DNA from: Telmatobacter sp. DSM 110680
GTDB lineage: Bacteria > Acidobacteriota > Terriglobia > Terriglobales > Acidobacteriaceae
NCBI RefSeq assembly: GCF_039994875.1
Contig: NZ_CP121196.1
Location: forward strand, 5,766,001 to 5,830,000
DNA length: 64,000 nucleotides
Direction: 5' to 3'
The notes under the pieces are model-generated. The model was not told the origin of the DNA. It ran no database searches and saw only the letters and a list, made by a program, of their open reading frames with translations. The translations under genes and the position numbers were made by a program. Within the stretch, counting starts at the first letter, position 1, and each line of letters opens with the position of its first letter. This document shows positions 17,101 through 29,226 of this stretch, in pieces.

Positions 17101-17514
17101 CGCATGGAACTGAAACCAGATTCGCGCGCCAGTCAGATCGTAGCCGCCGAGAGTGTCGGGGATGGTATAGGTCTGCCGGAACCACACCGCATCATTCGGA
17201 GCATGGCCGGGCACGGTAAGCGTCTGCCAACTCGACTCATCGAGATTCGTCGCCTCTCCATGTGCCAGGTCGCCACCGTGCATCTTCCAGTCCCCACTGG
17301 GCAGCTCATGCAGCAGCGTGAGCCGCGTCACCACGTTGCGCGATTCGGGCGGCAAATTCGACGCAACTCGGGCAATCTCCGCTGCCACCTTCTGGGCTTC
17401 AACTGCTGTTTGCGCCGAAGCGCGCTCGGCCAAAAATATAGTCGCGCAAGCTACCGCAACCACGGCAGCGCCAAAAACGCTAATGCGACGGAAAATCGGA
17501 ATTGCTGGAAACAT
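14164..17514 (-). CDS. GH38 alpha-mannosidase, exported
   Basis: A 1116-residue secreted enzyme. After a signal peptide (ISVFGAAVVAVACATIFLA) comes a galactose-binding-like N-terminal part, then the GH38 catalytic domain: HIDAAWLWPWTETVDV with the first zinc ligands, GGMWVEPDLNMPDGES, and GWNPDSFGYTWQLPQ with the nucleophile Asp near residue 396. The alpha-mannosidase middle and C-terminal beta domains follow (YEIPYGTIDRATTRN, NNTKYGYDA). It would release alpha-linked mannose from glycans in the periplasm. The ATG at 17514 has GGGGAG nine bases upstream. It stands alone, with its own terminator and a divergent SDR region upstream. Confidence 0.9.
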   Translation of the reverse strand: MFPAIPIFRRISVFGAAVVAVACATIFLAERASAQTAVEAQKVAAEIARVASNLPPESRNVVTRLTLLHELPSGDWKMHGGDLAHGEATNLDESSWQTLTVPGHAPNDAVWFRQTYTIPDTLGGYDLTGARIWFQFHADANGPMPEILYFNGRRVALGDDLEPVVLIDGAKPGEKVTVAVKLLHTVDQKSIRGATLKIDFPENRPNPEDLRTEFLSAAILIPSLAPKDASQMASLNAAIGAVDLKALDAHDQKTFDESLKAAHAKLEALRPLLETATFHLTGNSHIDAAWLWPWTETVDVVKRTFGTALQLMYEYPQYTYTQSAAAYNEWMADKYPDMNGEIKKRIDEGRWEIVGGMWVEPDLNMPDGESLVRQLLVGKRWYKKAYGVDVRIGWNPDSFGYTWQLPQIYKKSGVDYFVTQKMTWNDTNQLPFKLFWWESPDGSKVLAYFPHDYANDNLNPTRLSSDMVQARERATGITDVMDLYGIGDHGGGPTRAILDEGAHWSMPSTPPHVMPKMPFGTAQSYFTNVEKQIAPESKEWNYQSMATGYTPPAAVEGKIAIPTWKSEMYFEYHRGVMTTQANHKRNMRRSEVQVLNAEKWASLAWLDGKNYPGNELTEDWKKVLFNQFHDLAAGSGIGVIYKDAQKDYDVVRYSTNQISSRAMETVDERVNTAGTGTPVVVFNPLGWERSGEVEVRVPGVKAGMSASGAQVVEVKPDEKTDFANVTLHVMRVPALGYKVVWVGGPKRAGEKEESEAEAKDSGNSITLENSTLRVAVDKKSGCITSLFDKKANFETLASGGCGNQLQFFKDNPKDYDAWNIDPGTLDVAPMTIEHADSVELVKTAEPTIRVTSHFQNSKFVQIYSLTAEGDEVNVENQFDWHEAHILFKAAFPLAATGPFATYEIPYGTIDRATTRNNSWEKAQFEVPAMRWADLGDGKHGLSVINNTKYGYDAVGNLLRLTLLRSPKWPDPDADMGHQHFQYALYPHAGTWKDAMTVRHGYEYSYGLHAEATMAHPGMLPASHSFASVTPENVVLTAVKKAEDAKGLIFRVYEWAGKESTVEFHVPPGATAATVTNMQETPEGSALAVTGDVVKAPIHPYEILTVRVDYPNGGPKE

Positions 17515-17680
17515 GTCGATTGGCTCCCCGAGAAATCTTACGGCATCAGACCGCAAAATGGTAACGATTCCACTCTACGACTCGTCAAGGATTATCGAAA
17601 ACCAGTCAACGTTTAGTTTTTGGCTGGACTCTGGGCTTGTTTTAATCACTGAACACGAAACACTGGTTACCTTCTGCGCG

Positions 17681-18472
17681 CTACACCCATCCTCCATCCA
17701 CCACATAACTCTGATTCGTGATCGCACTCGAATCGTCTGCAGCCAGAAACAGCACCAGCCGCGCGACATCCTCCGGCAGGATGTCCCGTTTCAACGCCTG
17801 CGACGCCATAATCTCCGCCTTGTACTCCGGCGTGTAGACCAGGCGCCGCTGCTTCTCCGTCGCAATCGCCCCCGGCAACACCGCATTCACACGTATCCCC
17901 ACCGGACCAAGCTCATGCGCCAGCGTCCGCGTCAGTCCCACAATCGCCGCCTTCGCAGCGATGTAAACCGGCACCCCGGTGGACGGAATCATCCACGAGA
18001 TCGACGACATATTGATGATGCTTCCCCGCCCCGCAGCCTTCATCGCCGGCAATACCGCCTGGATCATAAAAAACTGCGGTTTCAAATTGACCGCAATCGA
18101 AGCATCCCAATATTCTGGCGTGACGTCCTCAGTCCTGTGACGTTGATCGTTCGCAGCATTATTCACCAGGACATCGACAGTACCGAGCTCAGCAACGACC
18201 TTCCTCACGCAATCCTGCAAAGCAGAAATATCGCTCAGATCGCAGCGGAAATAGTGAGGCTTCGAAACGCCCTCCGCTGTCAGCGAACCAATCAGTTCCC
18301 TCGCCGCGTCATCCTGCACGTCAAGGAACGCCACGTGCGCGCCCTGCCGCGCAAAGTGAGTAACAATCGAAGCGCCGATTCCGCTGGCTCCGCCCGTAAC
18401 AATGACTGCGCGGTCGTGGAGACTCGGATAGTGCGCGTAAGCGCGATCTGCATTTGAATTCACGTCACACAT
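17681..18472 (-). CDS. SDR-family NAD(P)-dependent oxidoreductase
   Basis: A 263-residue classical short-chain dehydrogenase: TGGASGIGAS cofactor loop, NNAAND, INMSSIS with the active-site Ser, YIAAK with Tyr and Lys, and VLPGAIATEKQR, ending YVVDGGWV. Substrate is not deducible; relatives act on sugars and polyols. ATG at 18472 is preferred over 18514 because GAAGGG precedes it at good distance. Confidence 0.88.
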   Translation of the reverse strand: MCDVNSNADRAYAHYPSLHDRAVIVTGGASGIGASIVTHFARQGAHVAFLDVQDDAARELIGSLTAEGVSKPHYFRCDLSDISALQDCVRKVVAELGTVDVLVNNAANDQRHRTEDVTPEYWDASIAVNLKPQFFMIQAVLPAMKAAGRGSIINMSSISWMIPSTGVPVYIAAKAAIVGLTRTLAHELGPVGIRVNAVLPGAIATEKQRRLVYTPEYKAEIMASQALKRDILPEDVARLVLFLAADDSSAITNQSYVVDGGWV

Positions 18473-18806
18473 TCTGAATTGCCCTTCAGTTGGGACCGCT
18501 TTGCGTCGCAGCAAGTATAGGGCCAGCGACCAAACATGACGTCAAACTCGCCACAAGATCCCGCGGCTGCGACTCTTGCCAGCATCGCGATTCCGCAATT
18601 CCGAAAGCAACGTGCCAGGATGGCGGGCACAGATGTATACTCGCCCGATCACAGCATCCCAACCTGATCTGAGCTCTGCTGACTTTTGAAGTCCTCGATG
18701 CCGAACCCCTTTTCGCCGAGGCCTTCTGTAAGATAACGTTCGGCTGAAACTCCGGACCTTCGAATGCCGGTACGCAATGTCCCGGCTTCCACCAAGGAGG
18801 CAATTC
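18473..18806. other. Divergent promoter region, no gene seen
   Basis: About 330 bases between two divergent genes, so both promoters must lie here. I see no clear sigma-70 pair or palindrome. Confidence 0.4.
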
Positions 18807-19571
18807 ATGGGAATCAATCCAGGGAAAATCGCCTGTCGATGCGTGCTTGTTGCGCTCGCAGCCACTCTCGTAACCGTTGCATCCGCCCAGACCGGAAATA
18901 TCCGTAGCATCACCTTCGTGAGCGTCAAACCCGACCGCACCGGCGATTTTCAGGCTGAACTGAAGGAACTTCACGCGCTCATGAAGAAAGACAATTCCAC
19001 TCGCTACAGCTCCGTTTGGATGTCGCTCACCGGCCCCCGCGAGTATGCGATCGTCTCCTACTACAACAAATGGTCCGAACTTGATGCCGGTCCTGATCCG
19101 GCTACAAAGGAGGATGCCGCAGACCAGGCGAGGCTGGGAACGCGCTTGGTTGATTGCGCAGCAAGCACTCGCAGAACCATTGAGGAGATCCAGCCGGATC
19201 TGAGCATGCCGATGAGCGCCGAAATGCCGAAGATGGTTCGGGTCTTGACCACCCTGGTGCGCCCTGAGAAATTCGACGAGTATCTCGCCCTGGTGAAGTC
19301 AGACGTGCTTCCGGCTGCCCAGAAGGGGGGCGCCAAAATGTATATCTTCGCTGAATCGAAATACGGCGCGCCGAATACCCAAGTCACTTCAGTAATCTCC
19401 ATGGACAAATGGGCAGAACTAGACGAGCCGATCAGTGTCGAAAAAGGGCTTGGTAAAGAAGGCTATAAAGCTCTGCTCGGGAAGATCCGGCCCCTGATTG
19501 TGACAGCCGAGGCTAACGAATATCGTTTCCAGCCGGAACTGAGCTATCTGCCGCCTGCGCCAGCAAAATAG
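18807..19571 (+). CDS. Exported protein with two dimeric alpha/beta-barrel-like halves
   Basis: A 254-residue protein with a signal peptide (CVLVALAATLVTVASAQ). The mature part has two similar halves, each starting with a beta strand and the phrase V(K/R)P(D/E)(R/K) (VKPDRTGDFQAELKEL and VRPEKFDEYLALVKSD), the pattern of NIPSNAP/Dabb-like ferredoxin folds used by small monooxygenase-like and stress proteins. Function unknown. The ATG at 18807 has AAGGAGG six bases upstream, which decides against 18777. Confidence 0.72.
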   Translation: MGINPGKIACRCVLVALAATLVTVASAQTGNIRSITFVSVKPDRTGDFQAELKELHALMKKDNSTRYSSVWMSLTGPREYAIVSYYNKWSELDAGPDPATKEDAADQARLGTRLVDCAASTRRTIEEIQPDLSMPMSAEMPKMVRVLTTLVRPEKFDEYLALVKSDVLPAAQKGGAKMYIFAESKYGAPNTQVTSVISMDKWAELDEPISVEKGLGKEGYKALLGKIRPLIVTAEANEYRFQPELSYLPPAPAK

Positions 19572-20066
19572 GAAAAAAGGCAAAGCCCTCAGCTTTGTAA
19601 CCTAAGCAACTGCTGGAAAAGTTCCGGCAGTTGCTCTCCTCCTCCGAACCGCTTTACGCAGTCAGATTGAGGCGATTCCCCGCCACGCCTGCAGATGTTC
19701 TGCCTGCCCTCTTCTCCCCAATCCCACGCACTGGTACACGCTGATACACCGTCTCGCATGGCGGGTGCATACTGATGTATAGGCCGTTTTCACGGGCAGC
19801 TCCCCCTTGGGTTACTCGCGCAATACCACTCTGGCAATTGAACTTAATCAAGGGAATTGGATCGGAGCCGCAGCTCGACCGCGGTCAACAGAACCAACAA
19901 AACCAGCCACTTGCGCATGCTGATGCCAAAGGCAGGCAAGCCTGGATTGAAACAACCGCAGGTTGCGGGACCGTTGCGGCCTTCCACGGCTCACAGAAGG
20001 CCTTCGAGCGACAGCCCTTTATCCTGCAGAGCAACAAGCAGCATCAGGACGCACGGAGGGGACACC
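19572..20066 (+). promoter_or_regulatory. Leader region of the pyruvate:ferredoxin oxidoreductase gene
   Basis: No gene is supported. An imperfect stem AGCAACTGCTGGAA-AAG-TTCCGGCAGTTGCT lies at 19605-19635 and may end the upstream transcript, though a U-run is lacking. The stretch from 19860 to 20040 is rich in short CAACA and GAACC words and is probably untranslated leader. Confidence 0.4.
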
Positions 20067-24776
<4,710 letters not shown>

Positions 24777-24794
24777 CGAACTCCAGCCAACAAC

Positions 24795-24830
24795 AGAAGG
24801 CGGGCCCATCGCGGTCCGCCTTCTTCATTT
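24795..24830 (+). terminator. Rho-independent terminator after nifJ
   Basis: Stem AGAAGGCGGGCC with GGTCCGCCTTCT (12 bp, one G-U pair), loop CATCGC, followed by TCATTTTCC. Confidence 0.88.
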
Positions 24831-24867
24831 TCCGAAGATCCCAACATCCCTTCGCATCCCCGATAAA

Positions 24868-24948
24868 GTGTCGTCCTGAGCGGAGCAGCTTGGGGCCCCG
24901 CTCACGTCCACGGGAGTAGGGTAAGCGGAGCGAAGGATCTGCTTTTCT
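24868..24948 (+). repeat. Dispersed hairpin repeat, copy 3
   Basis: Begins GTGTCGTCCTGAGCGGAGCA, ends GAAGGATCTGCTTTTCT. The centre differs from copies 1, 2 and 5: it reads CACGTCCACGGGAGTAGGG. Confidence 0.8.
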
Positions 24949-25011
24949 ACCGGTTCCACGCATCGGCCAAATCAACATAGCAGTCAGCAGTCTTATACTC
25001 GTTATCACATC

Positions 25012-26346
25012 GTGGAAGACGTGGAATCACCGACAAATCCATCACCCAGCAAACATTCGCGTGCCTTCGATCTTCGTCTGATCTTGGCCGCGCTTTTGCT
25101 CTTGCCTGCCATCTGGTTTAGCTGGAAGACCGTGGATGGCCTGGCCGCGCGCCGTCTCATCCGCACCGACCTTGCCGAAATCACGCATGCGCGCTACGGA
25201 ATTCTTAGCGCCGACCAGTGGCGCACCATCATCGGCCCGATCCTTAATGCGCAGGTCGACAAGCTCGATCTCAAGAGTCAGAACAAAAGCCTCCGGCCCA
25301 TGGTTGAACGCTCGCTCTATGCCCTGCTCGACAACATTAAAACCCAAATGACATCGCCCCAGGCAAAGACATCGGAAACGCCTGGCGGTGGCAATGCATT
25401 CCTCGTGAACATGATCGTCGCATCCCTCCGTCCGCATGTGCCGGAGTACACCGAAGTCGTCATGAAGGAGTTGGCCAAGCCGCAAACGCAAGAGGGATTC
25501 AAGGATTCCATTCGCGGCGTCCTGGCGGACGCGGTAAAGAACACGTTCAGCCCGACAGACATGACCACCTACAACGCAATCCTCAATCGATATGGCTGCG
25601 CTGATGGCACGGCTTGCGAGTTGACTCTGGGCAAACAGATCGAGGAAGCGGACAAGAGGTTAACACGCTACTATCTCACCGTGCTTGCCACGTCGGCGGT
25701 CGCGTTCATCCTGTTGATGGCCGGGAAGTCGACACTCTCCCGAGGCGCCGTCGTCGTGCTCATGTTGTTCTCAATTGCGATGCTGGCCGGCGGCGTGCTC
25801 AGCCCGATGCTCGAGGTAGAAGTACGCGTCTCGAAACTGGACGCAACCTTGCTGGGGGCACCCATCGAATTTCGTGACCAGTCTCTGTACTACCGCAGCA
25901 AGACCGTGCTTGAGGTATGCCAGACGCTCATCCAGATGCGCCGGCCGGAGATGATGCTGGTTGGAGTGTTGGTAATTCTGTTCAGCGTGGTCTTCCCCGT
26001 TTTGAAGATGCTGGCGCTTGGCGCGTGTGTCATCCGTCCGGCGCTGTTGCGCACCAATCGCTTGGTCAAGCTGCTCGCTTTCGAGCTATCCAAGTGGTCA
26101 ATGGCCGACGTAATGGTTCTGGCCATCTTCATGTCGTTCGTCGCCTTCAATGGCATCACGTCGAGCGCGTGGGATGGCCTGAGGGGTATGCCGAACGTCC
26201 AGCAGGTGCAGATTCCGACCAATGCCTCCAAGATTCTGCCGGGCTATTACTTGTTCATCGGTTTCTGCCTGTCGAGCATCCTGCTGTCGAAGAAACTGGA
26301 GCACGGAATCACTTCCGCTCGAATCCCACCAAAAGTGTCATCCTGA
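25012..26346 (+). CDS. Paraquat-inducible protein A (PqiA)-like membrane protein
   Basis: A 444-residue membrane protein starting at GTG. A first helix (ILAALLLLPAIWF) is followed by a large extracytoplasmic loop of about 170 residues, then helices near 220, 245, 305 and 355 and a last one near 425. The C-terminal half (GVLVILFSVVFPVLKMLALG, SKWSMADVMVLAIFMSFVAF) is typical of PqiA, which works with MCE-type proteins in envelope lipid handling. No pqiB/MCE gene is adjacent. The last codons (KVSS and the TGA) are made of the first bases of dispersed repeat copy 4, so the original C-terminus was probably altered. Confidence 0.8.
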   Translation: MEDVESPTNPSPSKHSRAFDLRLILAALLLLPAIWFSWKTVDGLAARRLIRTDLAEITHARYGILSADQWRTIIGPILNAQVDKLDLKSQNKSLRPMVERSLYALLDNIKTQMTSPQAKTSETPGGGNAFLVNMIVASLRPHVPEYTEVVMKELAKPQTQEGFKDSIRGVLADAVKNTFSPTDMTTYNAILNRYGCADGTACELTLGKQIEEADKRLTRYYLTVLATSAVAFILLMAGKSTLSRGAVVVLMLFSIAMLAGGVLSPMLEVEVRVSKLDATLLGAPIEFRDQSLYYRSKTVLEVCQTLIQMRRPEMMLVGVLVILFSVVFPVLKMLALGACVIRPALLRTNRLVKLLAFELSKWSMADVMVLAIFMSFVAFNGITSSAWDGLRGMPNVQQVQIPTNASKILPGYYLFIGFCLSSILLSKKLEHGITSARIPPKVSS

Positions 26347-26414
26347 ACGGAGCAGCTTGGGGCCTCATTCCCGTCCACGGGAGTGGGTTAAGCGGAGCGA
26401 AGGACCTGCTTCTT
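26335..26414 (+). repeat. Dispersed hairpin repeat, copy 4
   Basis: Begins GTGTCATCCTGAACGGAGCA and ends GAAGGACCTGCTT. The centre contains CCCGTCCACGGG, a 5-bp stem palindrome as in copy 3. The first twelve bases form the end of the PqiA-like coding region. Confidence 0.82.
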
Positions 26415-26559
26415 GCGTCTCTACGCTGCCGAACCAACCGCACTTTCTGGCAGGAAGGTAAGATTCCTCAGCCTCCATCAATGCTCGATCAAATCGTGAA
26501 ACGAAACAAACAGGAACGCAGCGAAATCCGCGCCTGCTTCAATCGCTCGAATCCCCGAA

Positions 26560-26640
26560 GTGTCATCCTGAGCGGAGCGGCTTGGGGCCCCGTGGACACC
26601 TGTGTCCATGGGGTAAGCGGAGCGAAGGATCTGCTTTTCT
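26560..26640 (+). repeat. Dispersed hairpin repeat, copy 5
   Basis: Begins GTGTCATCCTGAGCGGAGCG, has the CCCCGTGGACACCTGTGTCC centre and ends GAAGGATCTGCTTTTCT. The 145 bases between copies 4 and 5 hold no gene. Confidence 0.85.
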
Positions 26641-26701
26641 ATGGTCGTTGCGCAGCCGCCGAACTACCCCTTCTGCCCGGTGCCCCAGGGTCGACCTTCT
26701 A

Positions 26702-27214
26702 CTAAGCGATCTCCTCAACCATCTCAGTCACGGGGAAACTCACCACACCCTTGCGATCGACTCCGGCATCTTCCTGCTCCGCCTTTTCCTTCTTGCTGGG
26801 CTTGTGTACATCAATAACGCCGCTCAGCACCGCACCCTCTTCGATGTAGATACGACGTGTCGCCAGATTTCCCATGAGCGAACCGTCATTGCGAATCTCC
26901 ACGCGTTCAGTGCCTTCCAGGTTGCCGCAGACGTCGCCCATGATCACGATCTCGCGCGCGCTGATATCGGCCTTCACGATGCCTTCCTTCCCTACGGTCA
27001 CCCGGTGCGCCGGCGCATTGATCGATCCTTCTACGGTCCCATACACGTAAATCGGATCGGCCGCCACAATCTCGCCCTTGATCATGATCGACTTCCCGAT
27101 CATCGAATATTGATTTGCTGAAGAATTAACCGCTGGGGGCGCTGGTACCTCCGCGAGAGAGGGGCTCGGCGGTTGAACAGGAGCGGCATTGGAGTTCTGC
27201 GCGAAGATAGCCAT
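26702..27214 (-). CDS. Bactofilin-type polymer-forming cytoskeletal protein
   Basis: A 170-residue protein with a Pro-rich N-tail (residues 1-35), then a bactofilin core of short repeated beta strands (IGKSIMIKGEIVAADPIYVY, GTVEGSIN, GKEGIVKADI, GDVCGNLEG, SLMGNLATRRIYIEEGAVL), and a charged C-tail. Bactofilins form filaments without nucleotides and organise cell-wall machinery and cell shape. AAAGGA precedes the ATG at good spacing. It is monocistronic here. Confidence 0.9.
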   Translation of the reverse strand: MAIFAQNSNAAPVQPPSPSLAEVPAPPAVNSSANQYSMIGKSIMIKGEIVAADPIYVYGTVEGSINAPAHRVTVGKEGIVKADISAREIVIMGDVCGNLEGTERVEIRNDGSLMGNLATRRIYIEEGAVLSGVIDVHKPSKKEKAEQEDAGVDRKGVVSFPVTEMVEEIA

Positions 27215-27848
27215 CGATGATTGGTCCTTTCGTCTCTCGCTTCAAAATTGATGGCCCAACCGGCTTTTTGATGACTGATTCCGGTCTACGCGGTATTCCC
27301 CGCCGGGGTATGAGCCACATCATGCAACTGAACAAGCTTGAAGAGTTCCACGATTGTACCCAGCTGACATCTCCGCCGAACCATTACGTGAGTATCGTCC
27401 CGGGATGAGACTTTCGCGAGTTCGCCTCCGGCTGCTTCTCGCTCGTTCCAGAACACGCATCCCCACTCCGAAAGCTGGCCCGTTCGTCGCGTTCATCGCG
27501 ATGAGGGCCGTTGAATCAATCGGGAGCGAATGGTCAAGCCCCCTCGCCTTAGATTCTTTCCAACCCCTTCGATCCAAAGAGAAAATACCTTCGCAGGTTG
27601 TGCAGGGAATTTAGCGCCCCTGGAGCACAATGAAGTCATATTTAACATCTGCGGAATTCGACGTCCCCGTTCTGATCGCTCTCCCGGTGGGAGTTTGGAT
27701 ATTGATGCCGACCGCACCGGTAGCAGCAGCTTCTTGGCGCGAGAAGCCCTCATAAAGACCGACATCACTGCTCTAAATCCTTTCGGAAGAGTATTTTGCA
27801 GGCAACTTCAACCGGCTGAACATTTTAGAGCCGAACACTTTCCGCAAG
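27215..27848. other. Intergenic region left of the IS1595 element
   Basis: About 630 bases with only short, unconvincing frames on both strands. It must hold the bactofilin promoter near 27230-27300. The last eight bases are the left target duplication of the IS element. Confidence 0.5.
27841..27848. repeat. Left 8-bp target-site duplication (TCCGCAAG)
   Basis: TCCGCAAG lies directly outside the left inverted repeat and is repeated exactly at 30283-30290 outside the right one. Eight bases is the duplication length known for the IS1595 family. Confidence 0.93.
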
Positions 27849-27874
27849 GGCAATAAAACGCTTGACACACATGT
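27849..27874 (+). repeat. Left terminal inverted repeat of the IS1595 element
   Basis: 26 bases beginning GGCAATAAAACG and ending TTGACACACATGT; differs from the complement of the right end at positions 9 and 12 only. It contains an inward-facing TTGACA, but no good -10 box follows at 16-18 bases on this side. Confidence 0.93.
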
Positions 27875-27987
27875 CAGGAGAGGGTGAAGGTGTGTAGTGT
27901 ATGCAAGTTGGCCTTTGCAGGTACAGGGAAATGAGTGCTTTACGGAAAACATCACAGAGGCCGACAATAGGCTATCTGGAGAGTTGA

Positions 27988-28353
27988 ATGGAGATGACGC
28001 AGGTTCTCGCTGTGTGCTGTTTCGTCCTTGGTGTTCCTCAGGGGTTGTCATCGATCTTGCAGTTGATGGATCGGTTCGGCGGGAAGGAATCGGAGGGTTC
28101 AATGGACTCTCCTAGACCTCACCGCACATTTACAGCATTACTGCTTCTGGCTAGTTGCTTCTTCACTATCGGGCTAGGCTTCTGGATTTGGTATCACCCC
28201 TTGAAGCCTCACGAGACAACAATCACTATAGATAAACCAATCCCGTGTCCACCTGCAAAGAGTGGGGCCGCAACAACCAAAGGGCAACAAAGTCCCGCAA
28301 TCACCGGCAGTGGGAACCCTGTCACATATGGACAGCCAAATCCCCCAAAATGA
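27988..28353 (+). CDS. IS passenger gene 1: small membrane protein
   Basis: A 121-residue protein. Residues 1-25 form a moderately hydrophobic start, residues about 48-68 (ALLLLASCFFTIGLGFWIW) a clear membrane helix, and the tail is a Cys-Pro and Gly/Thr-rich segment, CPPAKSGAATTKGQQSPAIT, followed by GSGNPVTYGQ. The same spaced pattern, SGxAxTxGxxSPAxTGxxN, recurs in the next protein. GGAGAG lies five bases before the ATG at 27988. It is 13 bases upstream of passenger gene 2, so one transcript is likely. Function unknown. Confidence 0.75.
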   Translation: MEMTQVLAVCCFVLGVPQGLSSILQLMDRFGGKESEGSMDSPRPHRTFTALLLLASCFFTIGLGFWIWYHPLKPHETTITIDKPIPCPPAKSGAATTKGQQSPAITGSGNPVTYGQPNPPK

Positions 28354-28366
28354 GGTGGGGGTTTTC

Positions 28367-29074
28367 ATGAAGAAAGTCTTTTTGTTGTTGCTGATTCTTT
28401 GCGCACATGGCTTCACACAAACTCCGTCTTCGGGGAGTGCGAAGACGAGTGGAAAGTGTAGTCCTGCCACCACCGGAAATAACAACACCTACTACTTCAA
28501 ATATTGTGGTGGCGATCCAGAGCAAGGGAAGAAAGTAGTCGATTTGTTGAATAGGATTCTATTGAACCAGGATGCAGCTTCCACCAACGCCAAACTCGAT
28601 GAAATTTTAAAACTTCTTTCACGGCCCTCTGAAGTCAACGCACAAAACTGTGTCGGAAGTGCTTGCGCTCAGGGTCCAAATAGCCAAGCAACGTTTAATC
28701 AATTGGGGCCCCCACTCCCCAATGTCACATGGAACGCAGAGCCGCTCCCGGGTGAGCCAAATACATTAATCGTGATGATTTCTGTAGATGGACCGCCTAG
28801 AATTCCGGCTTTTGTCGCGGAGTGTGAATCTCCGTGCAGGAGTAGAGGCGGCGGTGTTGCTGTAGGTGGAGTTGCCTATTCAGATGAGGCTCACGACTAC
28901 ATCACCGATAACCCAAACATTGCAATTGTGCTCTTCACGCCGCATCACGCAATTGGAGTTGGCACCCCGGTTCAGTGGTTTATTCACTCAACATCAAGCG
29001 ACAAGCCACCAAAGATACTGAGTTTGAAGTTAATGCCAGAGGACAAGGCAAAACATATTCCTCCGTTTAAGTAA
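28367..29074 (+). CDS. IS passenger gene 2: exported protein with Gly/Thr motif
   Basis: A 235-residue protein with a signal peptide (KKVFLLLLILCAHGFTQ) followed at once by SGSAKTSGKCSPATTGNNN, the same motif that ends passenger protein 1. A helical segment (KVVDLLNRILLNQDAASTN, LDEILKLLS) comes next, then a beta-rich domain of about 130 residues with Cys pairs (AQNCVGSACAQ, ECESPCRSR). ATG 28367 has GAGGTGGGGG upstream; the frame open to 28262 overlaps gene 1 and is not used. I remember similar proteins as orphan hypotheticals in Acidobacteriota; no function is known to me. Confidence 0.78.
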   Translation: MKKVFLLLLILCAHGFTQTPSSGSAKTSGKCSPATTGNNNTYYFKYCGGDPEQGKKVVDLLNRILLNQDAASTNAKLDEILKLLSRPSEVNAQNCVGSACAQGPNSQATFNQLGPPLPNVTWNAEPLPGEPNTLIVMISVDGPPRIPAFVAECESPCRSRGGGVAVGGVAYSDEAHDYITDNPNIAIVLFTPHHAIGVGTPVQWFIHSTSSDKPPKILSLKLMPEDKAKHIPPFK

Positions 29075-29085
29075 AGGTACTCAAG

Positions 29086-29226
29086 ATGAAACACGAATAC
29101 CATGAAGGCCCTAAGGCGGGCGAGAACTTTAAGAGACTAGCAACGCTGGTCCTTCAAAAGCCAAAGACAACTGCGGCTCCGAAGAAGGCCGCGAAGAAGA
29201 AACCTGCGGGCAAGCGACCGGGCTAG
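29086..29226 (+). CDS. IS passenger gene 3: 46-residue Lys-rich protein
   Basis: Begins MKHEYHEGPKAGENFKRLAT, then a short helix with LVLQKPK and a Lys/Ala/Pro tail (KKAAKKKPAGK). The GP-x-A-x4-F pattern with a basic tail is one I associate with small acidobacterial proteins of unknown role; nucleic-acid binding is a reasonable guess. It lies 11 bases after gene 2. Its TAG (29224-29226) interlocks with the TAG of the convergent transposase gene in a single CTAG. It was too short for usual gene-length cut-offs. Confidence 0.75.
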   Translation: MKHEYHEGPKAGENFKRLATLVLQKPKTTAAPKKAAKKKPAGKRPG

